DNA of 50,029 nucleotides from Rhizobium hidalgonense (GCF_002914525.1 NZ_LODW01000066.1:1-50029), one strand, 5' to 3'; positions 31,821 through 41,046 are shown, counted from the stretch's first letter. The notes: generated from the sequence alone by a model not told the origin. Translations and numbers: made by a program.

Positions 31821-32975
31821 ATGGCATCAGTTTTTCCGCTTGCCGACCTCAAGGCTTCCGTCAAGGCGGATTCCCGGCCGGGATCTAGGTCGGACTCTTG
31901 GGTCGACACGATCATCAAGGGCGATTGCGTCAGTGCGCTCGAGGCTTTGCCCACCCACTCCGTCGATGTCATCTTCGCCGACCCGCCGTATAATCTGCAG
32001 CTCGGCGGAACGCTGCATCGGCCCGACCAGTCGCTGGTCGATGCGGTCGATGACGAATGGGATCAGTTCGCTTCCTTCGAGGCCTATGACGCCTTCACCC
32101 GCGCCTGGCTGCTCGCCTGCCGTCGCGTGCTGAAGCCGACGGGCTCGATCTGGGTGATCGGCTCCTACCACAATATCTTCCGCGTCGGCGCCACGCTGCA
32201 GGATCTGAATTTCTGGATCCTCAACGACATCATCTGGCGCAAGACCAATCCGATGCCGAATTTCAAGGGCCGCCGCTTCCAGAACGCCCATGAGACGATG
32301 ATCTGGGCAAGCCCTAGCGCCAAGGCCAAGGGCTATACCTTCAACTACGATGCGATGAAGGCCGCCAATGATGACGTGCAGATGCGCTCGGACTGGCTCT
32401 TCCCGATCTGCAACGGCAATGAGCGGCTGAAGGGCGAGGACGGCAAGAAGGTGCATCCCACCCAGAAGCCGGAAGCCCTGCTTGCCCGTGTGATCATGGC
32501 CTCGACCAAACCCGGCGATATCGTGCTCGATCCTTTCTTCGGCTCGGGAACGACGGGCGCCGTCGCCAAGCGCCTCGGCCGCCACTTCGTCGGCATCGAA
32601 CGCGAACAGGATTATATCGACGCGGCCGCAGCCCGCATCGCCGCCGTCGAGCCGCTCGGCAAGGCGGAACTGACGGTCATGACCGGCAAGAAGGCCGAGG
32701 TTCGCGTCGCCTTCAACGTGCTGGTCGAAAGCGGCCTGATCAAGCCCGGCCAGGTGCTGACCGATGCCAAGCGCCGCTATAGCGCCATCGTCCGCGCTGA
32801 CGGCACGGTCGCCTCGGGCGGCGATGCCGGCTCCATTCATCGTCTCGGCGCCAAGGTGCAGGGTCTCGATGCATGCAACGGATGGACCTTCTGGCATTTC
32901 GAAGACGGGCAGTCCCTGCGCCCGATCGACGATCTCAGGTCCGTCATCCGCAGTGATCTGGCAAAGGTGGAGTGA
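31821..32975 (+). CDS. ccrM: CcrM-type GANTC adenine-N6 methyltransferase
   Basis: A 384-residue beta-class DNA methyltransferase that methylates adenine in GANTC and links replication to the cell cycle in alphaproteobacteria. The catalytic DPPY motif is at residues 54-57 (ADPPYNLQ), and the AdoMet-binding motif is 'VLDPFFGSGTTGAVAKRLGR'. The C-terminal ~90 residues ('LVESGLIKPGQVLTDAKRRY', 'GWTFWHFEDG') are the DNA-recognition extension typical of CcrM. I chose the ATG at 31821; a GTG at 31809 would add four residues. Two GANTC sites lie in the first 80 bases of the gene. Confidence 0.93.
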   Translation: MASVFPLADLKASVKADSRPGSRSDSWVDTIIKGDCVSALEALPTHSVDVIFADPPYNLQLGGTLHRPDQSLVDAVDDEWDQFASFEAYDAFTRAWLLACRRVLKPTGSIWVIGSYHNIFRVGATLQDLNFWILNDIIWRKTNPMPNFKGRRFQNAHETMIWASPSAKAKGYTFNYDAMKAANDDVQMRSDWLFPICNGNERLKGEDGKKVHPTQKPEALLARVIMASTKPGDIVLDPFFGSGTTGAVAKRLGRHFVGIEREQDYIDAAAARIAAVEPLGKAELTVMTGKKAEVRVAFNVLVESGLIKPGQVLTDAKRRYSAIVRADGTVASGGDAGSIHRLGAKVQGLDACNGWTFWHFEDGQSLRPIDDLRSVIRSDLAKVE

Positions 32976-33040
32976 GCACCACCTTCGCAGGATCGAAATA
33001 CCTTCTTCCGGTTTCCTCCAGTTGCGGGAGAAGGCCAAGG

Positions 33041-33075
33041 CGCCCGAGGCTTCAACCTCGGGCGTCTTCTATTTC
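33041..33075 (+). terminator. Terminator hairpin after ccrM
   Basis: CGCCCGAGG (33041-33049) and CCTCGGGCG (33056-33064) form a perfect nine-base stem with a six-base loop, followed by the T-rich TCTTCTATTTCT. Confidence 0.7.
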
Positions 33076-33087
33076 TGAGGTGCTGTT

Positions 33088-33453
33088 TCAGAAATCCTTG
33101 TAATCGGTAACCTCGACCCGCGTGATGCGGCCGTCTTCATTGAAGGTGATCGTCTCCTCGCCGTCGCGCACCAGCGGCTTGCCGGTCTGGCTGTGAGTGG
33201 CCCTGAGCGACCAGACGGCACGACCGGAAAGCGGCGTCAGGCTTTCCACCAGCGAATTATCCGCTGTCTGATCGGGATAATCGTCGAAGTAACGACGGAA
33301 GGCGGCCATGATCTCGGCACGGCCGGAAAGGCTGCCGACGCCATTCGAGACATAGGTGGCATTCTCGGCGAAATAGGCCTCGATTGCGGGAAAATCCAGC
33401 GCGTTGATGGCGGCGTGGAAGCGTTCGATTTCTTCTGCCGGGTCGAAAGCCAT
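33088..33453 (-). CDS. NTF2/SnoaL-like protein
   Basis: A 121-residue protein of the nuclear transport factor 2-like fold ('IERFHAAINALDFPAIEAYF', 'VSNGVGSLSGRAEIMAAFRRYFDDYPDQ'). The fold hosts isomerases, lyases and binding proteins; catalytic role here cannot be told. It follows the HAD gene by five bases and is the last gene of the mutY operon. Confidence 0.83.
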   Translation of the reverse strand: MAFDPAEEIERFHAAINALDFPAIEAYFAENATYVSNGVGSLSGRAEIMAAFRRYFDDYPDQTADNSLVESLTPLSGRAVWSLRATHSQTGKPLVRDGEETITFNEDGRITRVEVTDYKDF

Positions 33454-33458
33454 GGGTC

Positions 33459-34079
33459 TCAGACCTTCACGCCATAGGCAGCGAGATCGCTGCGCAGCTT
33501 TTCAGCGCCCGAAAACAGCACCGCATTCCAGCCGTAGGCCTTGGCGCCTTCGACATTGACTGGCGCGTCGTCGATGAAGATGGTCGCCTTGGGATTGAGG
33601 CCGAAGCTCTTCGTATGGGTTTCGTAGATGGCGATATCCGGCTTGATCAGGCCGACATCGCCGGAGACGGTGACGCCGCGCGGTTTGGTCAGGAACGGGA
33701 AACGTTGCTGCGCTTCGCGAAACGTGTCGGAGGCGAAATTGGTCAGCATGGTCACGTCGCGGCCCTCGGCGATCAACCCTTCCATGATCGCAACGCTGTC
33801 CTCATAGGCGTGCGGCACCATCTCGTGCCAGTATTTGCGGAAGGCGCGGATGTGCTCTTCGCGGGCCGGGTGCTCAGCGATCAGCAGCGCTTCGGCTTCC
33901 GCCCAGGTGCGGCCGCGGTCCTGCTCGATGTTCCAGTCATGGGTGCAGATATTGGCGAAAAACCAGTTGCGCTCGCTCTCATCGGGGATGAGGCGGCTGA
34001 AAGGAAGATGCGGATCGTAGTGAATGAGGACTTTGCCGATGTCGAAAACAATATGCTGTATGTCGGTGGTCATGGTCAT
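33459..34079 (-). CDS. HAD-IA family hydrolase (YihX-like)
   Basis: A 206-residue HAD hydrolase with motif I 'IVFDIGKVLIHYD' (nucleophile Asp; the second acidic residue replaced by Gly as in the YihX/epoxide-hydrolase-N group), 'VTMLTNFASDTF' (motif II), 'LIKPDIAIYE' (motif III) and 'TIFIDDAPVNVEGAKAYGW' (motif IV). It probably dephosphorylates a sugar phosphate. Its ATG overlaps the mutY stop (ATGA). Confidence 0.85.
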   Translation of the reverse strand: MTMTTDIQHIVFDIGKVLIHYDPHLPFSRLIPDESERNWFFANICTHDWNIEQDRGRTWAEAEALLIAEHPAREEHIRAFRKYWHEMVPHAYEDSVAIMEGLIAEGRDVTMLTNFASDTFREAQQRFPFLTKPRGVTVSGDVGLIKPDIAIYETHTKSFGLNPKATIFIDDAPVNVEGAKAYGWNAVLFSGAEKLRSDLAAYGVKV

Positions 34080-35176
34080 CCCTTGGATGTTTTGAACGCA
34101 AGTGGAATAGCCGCTGCGATCGCTTTTTTCATGATGGTCGGCAGCGCCTGGGCTTCAAGATTTGTAACCGGCTCCCACCATCCGTCATTGGGGCCGTCAT
34201 CCCGGGCGACCTGGCCGGCGATCGCGGCGCGCCAGATCGAAAGTCTGAGCTCGAAATGGGTGAAGACATGGATGACGGTGCCGGAGAACTGCCATGCCGC
34301 CTCGAACGGCGCGGCGGAGACTGATGTTTCGCCGTCGAGGCGCGCCGTCCACGCCGTTGTCGGCACCTCGGTCATGCCGCCGAGCAGGCCGCTTTCGGCG
34401 CGCCGCCTGAGCAGGATCTCGCCATCGCCTGTTACCGCGATGAAAGCCGCGCCGTGGCGCACCGGCTTTTCCTTCTTCGCCGCCTTGACCGGAAAGAGCT
34501 CAGGATCGGAAAGCTTCAGCGCTTCGCAGCCGCCCCGGAACGGACAGAGCGAACAGGCCGGCCGCTTCGGCGTACAGATCGTCGCCCCGAGATCCATCAT
34601 CGCCTGGGCGAAATCGCCGGGCCGCGTCGCCGGCGTCAGCCGCGCCACCTTTTCCTTCATCGCGGGCTTGGCGGCCGGAAGCGGCGTGTCGATCGCATAG
34701 AGCCTGGAGATCACCCGCTCGACATTACCGTCCATGACAGCCGCCTGCCGGTTGAAGGCGATGGCGGCGACGGCGGCTGCCGTATAGTCGCCGATGCCGG
34801 GCAGCGACTTCAGCCCCTCTTCGGTATCGGGAAAGATGCCGCCATATTCCCTAGCCACCGCCTCGGCGCATTTCTTCAGATTGCGGGCGCGGGCGTAATA
34901 GCCGAGCCCGGCCCAGGCGGCCATCACCTCGTCGTTCTCGGCGGCGGCGAGATCGGTCACCTCGGGCCAGCGCTGAAGAAACTTCTCGAAATAGGGTTTG
35001 ACCGCCTGCACCGTCGTCTGCTGCAGCATCACTTCGGAAAGCCAGACGCGATAGGGATCGGTTTTGACGCCGCTCGCCGTCATGCCGGGCGACACACGCC
35101 AGGGCAGGTCGCGGTGGTGGCGGTCGTACCAGTCGAGCAGGGGCTTTGCTAAGGGCGTGTCGAGGGTGATCGTCAT
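34076..35176 (-). CDS. mutY: A/G-specific adenine DNA glycosylase MutY
   Basis: A 366-residue repair enzyme that removes adenine mispaired with 8-oxoguanine. Visible are the catalytic Glu in 'WLSEVMLQQTTV', the helix-hairpin-helix 'LPGIGDYTAAAVAAIAF', catalytic Asp in 'MDGNVERV', the iron-sulfur cluster CTPKRPACSLCPFRGGC (Cx6Cx2Cx5C) and a C-terminal Nudix-like domain for 8-oxoG. I chose the ATG at 35176 (MTITLDTPL); longer readings run into the dciA promoter region. It is divergent from dciA. Confidence 0.93.
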   Translation of the reverse strand: MTITLDTPLAKPLLDWYDRHHRDLPWRVSPGMTASGVKTDPYRVWLSEVMLQQTTVQAVKPYFEKFLQRWPEVTDLAAAENDEVMAAWAGLGYYARARNLKKCAEAVAREYGGIFPDTEEGLKSLPGIGDYTAAAVAAIAFNRQAAVMDGNVERVISRLYAIDTPLPAAKPAMKEKVARLTPATRPGDFAQAMMDLGATICTPKRPACSLCPFRGGCEALKLSDPELFPVKAAKKEKPVRHGAAFIAVTGDGEILLRRRAESGLLGGMTEVPTTAWTARLDGETSVSAAPFEAAWQFSGTVIHVFTHFELRLSIWRAAIAGQVARDDGPNDGWWEPVTNLEAQALPTIMKKAIAAAIPLAFKTSKG

Positions 35177-35283
35177 GATTTGCCGGGATCGGGGGAAGTG
35201 CCTATACTTGGCGAAGCAATGCCGCGCGATCAAGTCGGTCCCGTCAATTCCCTGTGCGATTGGTAGGGTGCCCAAGGTTTTCG

Positions 35284-35775
35284 ATGAGTTATCCACGCAA
35301 AGGTGCAAAGCAGATTTCCGAGCTGGCGAACGGGCTGATCGATCCCGTCCTCGCGCGCCGCGCCGGCATCAACACGGCGCTGCTCGGCTCCTGGAGCGAA
35401 ATCGCCGGCGAGGATTTCGCCGACTGCACCCGGCCGGAAAAGATCGCCTGGGCCCGCGGCGGCGATGAGACCGGCGGCTTCCGCCCCGGCGTGCTGACGA
35501 TTGCCTGCGAAGGCGCGCGCGCGCTGTTTCTCACCCATGCCCAGGGCGAACTCATACAGCGCATCAATAGCTTCTTCGGCTTTTCCGCCGTCCACCAGAT
35601 CCGCATCGTCCAGAAGCCGGTCTCCCAGGCCGTCCGCCGCTCCCGCACCCCGCCGCCGCTGAAGGGCGAAGCCGCCCGCAAGCTCGAAGGCATGATGGAA
35701 GGGATAGAGAACGACAAGTTGCGCCAGGCGATTGAGCGACTGGGGACGGCGGTGATGGGCAAGCGGGGACGATAA
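35284..35775 (+). CDS. DUF721/DciA-like protein
   Basis: A 163-residue protein of the DUF721 family, which includes the replicative helicase loader DciA ('ISELANGLIDPVLARRAGIN' and the domain 'LGSWSEIAGEDFADCTRPEK', 'GVLTIACEGARALFLTHAQG'). It would help load DnaB helicase. It is divergent from mutY with 107 bases between. In related genomes I know this gene usually precedes dsbA and smc; here a sugar module lies between. Confidence 0.85.
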   Translation: MSYPRKGAKQISELANGLIDPVLARRAGINTALLGSWSEIAGEDFADCTRPEKIAWARGGDETGGFRPGVLTIACEGARALFLTHAQGELIQRINSFFGFSAVHQIRIVQKPVSQAVRRSRTPPPLKGEAARKLEGMMEGIENDKLRQAIERLGTAVMGKRGR

Positions 35776-35881
35776 ATGTGACGCGTGCTCGATCGGAGCC
35801 GATGAAATCCACAGGCGGACGAATCTCGCACAGGTCACGCCTTCAAGCGTTCCCGCGACCTGGAGACGTTTCAGACCATCA

Positions 35882-36325
35882 CTAAACCACACCCTTCTTC
35901 AGGATGAAGTTGCCATAGGGCCGTGTTTCGCCCGTCTGAACCACCGCGAAGCAGGCTTCTGCGATCGGATAGTAGGCGAAGCGTTCGACGGGTTTGCTCT
36001 TGATGCTGCGTTGTTCGGCCGTCGAGCAAAGCAATTCCACATCCGAATGAACGGGCAGTAATATCCCGGCCTGATCCGGATCCTCCATGTGCATGAGCGG
36101 CTGTTCGACGAAATGGTCGAGCGGCATGACCGCTAGGATCGCTTCTATGGTGTCCGTGGCGCTGGCCGCGTTCATCGATATGAGTTTGCCGCTTACGGTC
36201 TTTTTCGACACGCGGGACCCCGAGAAATTCTTGTCGACGATGGCGATCTCGTCGCCATGGCCCATCGCGCTCAGTATCCACAAAAGATCCGGGCAAAGGA
36301 TCCCGGGGATGTTTTTCAGTGCCAT
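35882..36325 (-). CDS. RbsD/FucU family sugar mutarotase
   Basis: A 147-residue cytoplasmic protein that interconverts sugar anomers (ribose pyranase or fucose mutarotase). The family hallmark 'SAMGHGDEIAIVDKNF' with catalytic His23 and Asp31 is present, as is the ending 'FAYYPIAEACFAVVQTGETR', 'PYGNFILKKG'. It resembles FucU more than RbsD. GGGAGG precedes the ATG at 36325. It is divergent from the LacI gene and shares the operator at 36372-36391. Confidence 0.88.
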   Translation of the reverse strand: MALKNIPGILCPDLLWILSAMGHGDEIAIVDKNFSGSRVSKKTVSGKLISMNAASATDTIEAILAVMPLDHFVEQPLMHMEDPDQAGILLPVHSDVELLCSTAEQRSIKSKPVERFAYYPIAEACFAVVQTGETRPYGNFILKKGVV

Positions 36326-36371
36326 GTGAGTGCCTCCCTTCAGTCCTGTATACCACATAAACAGGCGAAGA

Positions 36372-36391
36372 AAACGCTTGCGCAAACGTTT
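36372..36391. promoter_or_regulatory. LacI-type palindromic operator
   Basis: AAACGCTTGCGCAAACGTTT is a 20-bp dyad with nine of ten arm positions paired and a central CG, the classic LacI/GalR operator form. It lies 46 bases from the mutarotase start and 173 bases before the LacI gene, so it can control both directions. Binding by the adjacent LacI protein is inferred. Confidence 0.75.
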
Positions 36392-36564
36392 CGATGATCA
36401 TACTTTGGTTGTGACTGTTTCATTGGAGGATGAAACGGACAGCCAGCGGCCGAAAGGCTGCGGCTTGTTCGGGATCGCCCGGACATTTCGATTTCGTTCG
36501 GAGGAGGCGACGCGGCGACAGCTTGAATCTGTGGCGTCGGGCGCGATGGGGGAGTTCTGCAATC

Positions 36565-37569
36565 ATGGCGACAATCACTGACGTTGCACGCGTCGCGGGC
36601 GTCTCGGTCTCTACCGTGTCGCACGTCGTCAACGGCACGCGACATGTGAATGACGCGACGGCGGCGCTCGTCAGGCAGGCGATCGAAACCCTCGGATTCG
36701 TGCCGAATGCGGTGGCCCGGTCACTGGTGCGATCATCGACGGATGCCGTCGGTATCGCGATCTCGATCAGCACCAACTACTATTTCAACGATATCGTCTC
36801 CTCTATCGAAAGAGCCTGCGCCGCCATCGGCCAGCTCGTCTTTCTCTGCGACACGCAGAACGATCCGGAGACCGAGCTGCGGCTGGTCCGTGAACTTGTT
36901 CAGCGACGGGTGGATGGGGTGATTCTGGCTCCCTCCGGCGATCCGGAAAACCGCGCCATCGACTATCTCAAATCGTCTCGCATGCCCTTCGTGCTCGTCG
37001 ACCGTCTGACGGTTGCCGATGCGGACGGGGTTTGCCTGGACAACGAGGCGGCCATGGAGGCGCTGATCGACCACCTCGTGGGCCACGGCCACCGTCGCAT
37101 CGGCCTCATCGCCGGCGAGCCCGGGCTGCTTTCCACGATCGAACGCGTGCGTGGATACGTCGGCGCCATGCGCAGGCACGGGCTGGAGATTGATCGCAGC
37201 CTGATGAGCGAAGGCAATGCCAACAGCGCGGATGCCCGCCAATCGGCGCTTGAGATCTTAAGTCGGGCGGACCGACCGACGGCGATCGCCTCGGGCAACA
37301 ATCTGGCCACGATCGGCGTCATGCGCGCAGTGCGCGACCTTGGCTTGCGCATCGCTGAGGATCTGGCGCTGATCGGCTTTGACGATTTCGATTGGGCCGA
37401 CTGCTTCGAGCCGCGGCTGACCGTCATGGCGCAGCCGAGCGAGATGATCGGCATGCAGGCTGCGGAAATGCTGTCCAGGCGGATCAAATCGGGCACGGAA
37501 GACGTGCGGCAGGTTCGTCTACCGGCAAAACTGGTAATTCGCCGCTCGTGCGGCTGCGGAGGGCATTGA
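36565..37569 (+). CDS. LacI family sugar-responsive repressor
   Basis: A 334-residue LacI regulator: N-terminal helix-turn-helix and hinge ('TITDVARVAGVSVSTVSHVV', 'LVRSSTDAVGIAIS'), then a periplasmic-binding-like effector domain ('GVILAPSGDPENRAIDYL', 'LALIGFDDFDWADCF'), ending RRSCGCGGH. ATG at 36565 follows GGGGGAG. One base separates its stop from the ABC ATPase start, so regulator and transporter are in one operon, unusual but convenient for feedback. Confidence 0.9.
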   Translation: MATITDVARVAGVSVSTVSHVVNGTRHVNDATAALVRQAIETLGFVPNAVARSLVRSSTDAVGIAISISTNYYFNDIVSSIERACAAIGQLVFLCDTQNDPETELRLVRELVQRRVDGVILAPSGDPENRAIDYLKSSRMPFVLVDRLTVADADGVCLDNEAAMEALIDHLVGHGHRRIGLIAGEPGLLSTIERVRGYVGAMRRHGLEIDRSLMSEGNANSADARQSALEILSRADRPTAIASGNNLATIGVMRAVRDLGLRIAEDLALIGFDDFDWADCFEPRLTVMAQPSEMIGMQAAEMLSRRIKSGTEDVRQVRLPAKLVIRRSCGCGGH

Positions 37570-37570
37570 A

Positions 37571-39058
37571 ATGACGTCGGCATTGGCTCTTGCTGGGATC
37601 ACCAAATCCTTTCCGGGCGTGCGGGCCCTGAAAGGTGTGTCGTTTTCTCTGCAGCCGGGAGAAATCAGGGCGTTGGTGGGTGAGAACGGGGCCGGAAAAT
37701 CGACGCTGATGAAGATCCTTTCCGGTGCCTATTCCGCCGATGAGGGGCGTATCGAGCTTTTTGGGGAAGAGGTCCTCGATCCGACGCCAGCGGGAATGAT
37801 CGCCCGGGGTGTTGCGGTTATCTATCAGGAACTGGCTCAGGCGCCGCACCTGACCGTAGCCGAAAACGTTCTGATGGGACGATTGCCGCGCAAGGGTGCC
37901 CTGATCGACTGGGGCGAAGCAAAGCGCCGGACCAGCGCGGTTGTCGACCGGCTTGGTTTCGATGTCGATCCAACAGCCCGGATCGGAACGCTTTCCGTTG
38001 CCAAACGACAGATGGTTGAGATCGCTAAGGCGCTGGCGCGCAACGCGAAGATCATTGTTCTCGACGAGCCGTCGGCGGTGTTGGCGCAGGCGGAGATCGA
38101 CCAGCTGTTCCGGGTTGTCAGGCAGCTGGCGCGCGAAAGCGGCGTAGCTTTCGTTTATATATCGCATCGCCTGCGCGAAGTTTTTGAACTGAGCGACACG
38201 GTCACCGTTCTGCGCGATGGCACCGTCATCCACAATGGACCCTCTAACGGCCTGACGACGGACGATCTCATTCGCAGCATGGTGGGTCGGGACGTGGGCG
38301 ACGTCTTTCCCAAGCGTACGCCCCGGATCGGCGAGGAAGCCCTGTCCGCCAGGGGTATTTCGACGCAAGCGCTGCTTAGAAACGTCAGCATCCACGTTCG
38401 AAAAGGCGAGATCGTCGGTCTGTTCGGACTGGCGGGCGCCGGCCGCACGGAGCTTTTGCGCGCCATCTACGGGGCCGACCCGCGCGATGCCGGCGACGTT
38501 AGCATCAACGGCGCCATGACCAGCATCGGTTCGCCGCGCGCCGGCATCAGCAAGGGGCTCGGTCTCGTGCCGGAAGACCGCAAGACGGAGGGCCTTTTCC
38601 TGATACAGAGCGTCGGCTTCAACATCATGTCGGCGAGCCTGGCGCAGATCGTCCGTTTCGGGCTTCTTTCTCTGCGCCGGGAGCGCAGAATAGTCAGCGG
38701 TCTCATCGAGCGGCTGCGGATCAGGACGCCGAATGCCGCGGCGGCGACGCAGAACCTTTCGGGCGGCAATCAGCAGAAATGCGTGCTGGCGAGGCTTGTC
38801 AGCGCCGGATGCGAGATCCTGCTGGCCGACGAGCCCACACGCGGCGTCGATGTCGGGGCCAAGCGCGAGATCTACGATCTGCTGGTCGAGCTGGCGGAAG
38901 CCCGCGGGCTGGCGATCGTCATCGCTTCTTCCGAATTACCGGAAATCCTGGGTCTGTGCGACCGGCTGTATGTTTTGAGAGAGGGCGAAATAACGGCCGA
39001 ACTCGACGCACGGACCGCAACCGAAGAAGACGTCATGCACTTTGCGGCGCTACATTAA
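37571..39058 (+). CDS. Sugar ABC transporter ATPase (RbsA-type, two domains)
   Basis: A 495-residue tandem ABC ATPase for monosaccharide import. The first domain has Walker A GENGAGKST (residues 37-45) and 'IIVLDEPSAVL'; the second has the degenerate Walker A 'GLAGAGRTELL' normal for this family and the signature 'LSGGNQQKCVLARL' with 'LLADEPTRGVDVG'. It follows the LacI gene directly and precedes the permease by 13 bases. Confidence 0.93.
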   Translation: MTSALALAGITKSFPGVRALKGVSFSLQPGEIRALVGENGAGKSTLMKILSGAYSADEGRIELFGEEVLDPTPAGMIARGVAVIYQELAQAPHLTVAENVLMGRLPRKGALIDWGEAKRRTSAVVDRLGFDVDPTARIGTLSVAKRQMVEIAKALARNAKIIVLDEPSAVLAQAEIDQLFRVVRQLARESGVAFVYISHRLREVFELSDTVTVLRDGTVIHNGPSNGLTTDDLIRSMVGRDVGDVFPKRTPRIGEEALSARGISTQALLRNVSIHVRKGEIVGLFGLAGAGRTELLRAIYGADPRDAGDVSINGAMTSIGSPRAGISKGLGLVPEDRKTEGLFLIQSVGFNIMSASLAQIVRFGLLSLRRERRIVSGLIERLRIRTPNAAAATQNLSGGNQQKCVLARLVSAGCEILLADEPTRGVDVGAKREIYDLLVELAEARGLAIVIASSELPEILGLCDRLYVLREGEITAELDARTATEEDVMHFAALH

Positions 39059-39071
39059 TGAGGGGACTATA

Positions 39072-40004
39072 ATGAAAAATCTTCCGCGCGGAACGGGGCT
39101 TGCCGGTGCATTGATCGGACTGATCATCGCCGCCTCGCTGATCTCTCCTCATTTCCTCAATCCCATCAATATTCTGAACGTTCTGAGGCAGGTCGCGCTC
39201 TATGGGATCCTCGGCATCGGCATGACATTCGTGATCCTCACCAAGGGGATCGATCTTTCGGTGGGCTCGATTGTCGCGCTGGTCGGCGTCACCGGCGCGG
39301 TCCTGATGGAACAGGGCATGTCCATCCCGCTGATGGTGCTGATCTGTCTGTCCATCGGCGCGCTCGTCGGCTGCGTCAACGGCTTTGGCATTTCCCACTT
39401 CCGCATTCCGGCCTTCATCATGACGCTGGGCTGCATGGTGATGGTGCGCGGCTTCGCGCTGATGATTGCCGACGGCGGAACCGTCAATCCGGGAAAGCTC
39501 GCCGACAGCTTCTTCGTGCTCGGCGGCGGCTATATTCTTGGCGTGCCGACACCGATCTATGTCTTTGCGATCGTCTGCATCATCGCTGCCATCGTGCTGA
39601 GCTTTACCTCGTTCGGCCGGGCGATCTATGCGGTTGGCAGCAATGAGGAGGCGGCGAGGCTGTCCGGTATTAATGTGCCGCTCGTCATTTTCAGCGTCTA
39701 CATCATCTGCGGCGTGCTGGCGGCGCTTTCCGGCCTGATCTTCCTGTCCCGCCTTTCCGTCGGCGACCCGAATTCCGGTCTCGGCCTCGAACTGGAAGCG
39801 ATCACGATCGCGGTGATCGGCGGCACGTCGCTCTTTGGCGGCGAAGGCACGGTTCTGGGCACGATGGGAGGCGCTATGGTGCTGGCCATCATCGCAAACA
39901 TTCTCAATCTCGCAGGCGTTTCACCATTCTCACAACAGGTGGTGAAGGGCGGGATCATCGTTCTTGCCGTGCTGCTCGAAGCCGGAAGAAAGCCACGCAG
40001 CTAG
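39072..40004 (+). CDS. Sugar ABC transporter permease (RbsC-type)
   Basis: A 310-residue inner-membrane permease of the ribose/xylose family, with 8-10 hydrophobic segments. Family marks are 'GMTFVILTKGIDLSVGSIVA' and 'AVGSNEEAARLSGINV', 'EAITIAVIGGTSLFGGEGTV'. The ATG at 39072 follows GAGGGGA. It works with the ATPase and binding protein on either side. Confidence 0.93.
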   Translation: MKNLPRGTGLAGALIGLIIAASLISPHFLNPINILNVLRQVALYGILGIGMTFVILTKGIDLSVGSIVALVGVTGAVLMEQGMSIPLMVLICLSIGALVGCVNGFGISHFRIPAFIMTLGCMVMVRGFALMIADGGTVNPGKLADSFFVLGGGYILGVPTPIYVFAIVCIIAAIVLSFTSFGRAIYAVGSNEEAARLSGINVPLVIFSVYIICGVLAALSGLIFLSRLSVGDPNSGLGLELEAITIAVIGGTSLFGGEGTVLGTMGGAMVLAIIANILNLAGVSPFSQQVVKGGIIVLAVLLEAGRKPRS

Positions 40005-40030
40005 CGTGTTAACCAGAGGGAGGACTTAAA

Positions 40031-41032
40031 ATGCTCAATATCACCAGACGCATGCTCATTATCTCCGCCGGCCTCGCCACCGTCCTGACGGCGGCCCCCG
40101 CCTTCAGCGCGGACAAGATCGTCATCGGCTTCTCGCAGGCGAGCTCGAACTCGGCCCATCGCAACACGATGACCAAACGCAACCAGGCCTATGCCGCCGA
40201 ACACTTCAAGGATGTCGATCTGATCGTCACCAATGCGGAAGGCAAGTCCGCGAAGCAGATTTCGGATGTCGAAAGCCTGATGGTGCAAGGCATGAAGGTT
40301 CTGATGATCTCGGCTCAGGATGGCGCCGCGATCGCTCCGACCGTCAAGCAGGTGCTGGCCGCCGGCATTCCGGTCATCACGCTCGAGCGCAGCCTCGATA
40401 TTCCTGTCACGCTGCACGTCGGCCCCCACAACAAACCCATCGGCACCCTTGCGGGCAAGTACATAGCCGAGGCGCTGAAGGGCAAGGGCAATGTCGTGGA
40501 GATCAAGGGCGACCCGGCTGTCGCTCCCGCGGTTGAGCGCCACGAAGGTTTTGCCGAAGCCATCGCCGGCACCGAAATCAAGGTGATCGCCGAAACCCAT
40601 GCCGACTGGGACCAGGAAAAGGCCCTGAAGTTCATGGAAGACACGCTTCAGCGTTTCCCAGCCGGGCAGATTCAGGCCGTTTACGCCCATAACGACAACA
40701 TGGCTTTTGGTGCACTGCGGGCGATCCAGGCGGCAGGCCGTGACAAGGAAGGCATCCTCATCATCGGCATCGACGGCGAGAATGCCGCCATCCGCGCCGT
40801 TGCCAAGGGCGATCTGACCGCGACCTTCACCTACTCCACGGTCGCGCCTGAAGGCGTCATTGCCGCGCATGCGCTTGCCACCAACGACACGGCAGCGCTG
40901 GAAAAGCTTGGAACCTTGACCAAGAAGGACGACGGCTCGATGGAAATCGAGATTGCGTCAAAGATGATCACCAAGGAAAATGCAGCCGAGTTCTTCTGCA
41001 AGGGCTTCGGCGACGACCCTGAATGCAAGTGA
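40031..41032 (+). CDS. Sugar ABC transporter substrate-binding protein
   Basis: A 333-residue periplasmic protein of the ribose-binding (type I, cluster B) family with a signal peptide (MLNITRRMLIISAGLATVLT, cleavage near FSA-D). Sugar-pocket regions include 'SQASSNSAHRNTMTKRNQAY', 'DGAAIAPTVKQVLAAGIPVI', 'HNDNMAFGALRAIQ' and 'GIDGENAAIRAV'. Its exact sugar is unknown; the linked FucU-type mutarotase makes a fucose-like or ribose-like aldose plausible. A terminator follows. Confidence 0.9.
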   Translation: MLNITRRMLIISAGLATVLTAAPAFSADKIVIGFSQASSNSAHRNTMTKRNQAYAAEHFKDVDLIVTNAEGKSAKQISDVESLMVQGMKVLMISAQDGAAIAPTVKQVLAAGIPVITLERSLDIPVTLHVGPHNKPIGTLAGKYIAEALKGKGNVVEIKGDPAVAPAVERHEGFAEAIAGTEIKVIAETHADWDQEKALKFMEDTLQRFPAGQIQAVYAHNDNMAFGALRAIQAAGRDKEGILIIGIDGENAAIRAVAKGDLTATFTYSTVAPEGVIAAHALATNDTAALEKLGTLTKKDDGSMEIEIASKMITKENAAEFFCKGFGDDPECK

Positions 41033-41046
41033 TCCGGTAGACTTCG

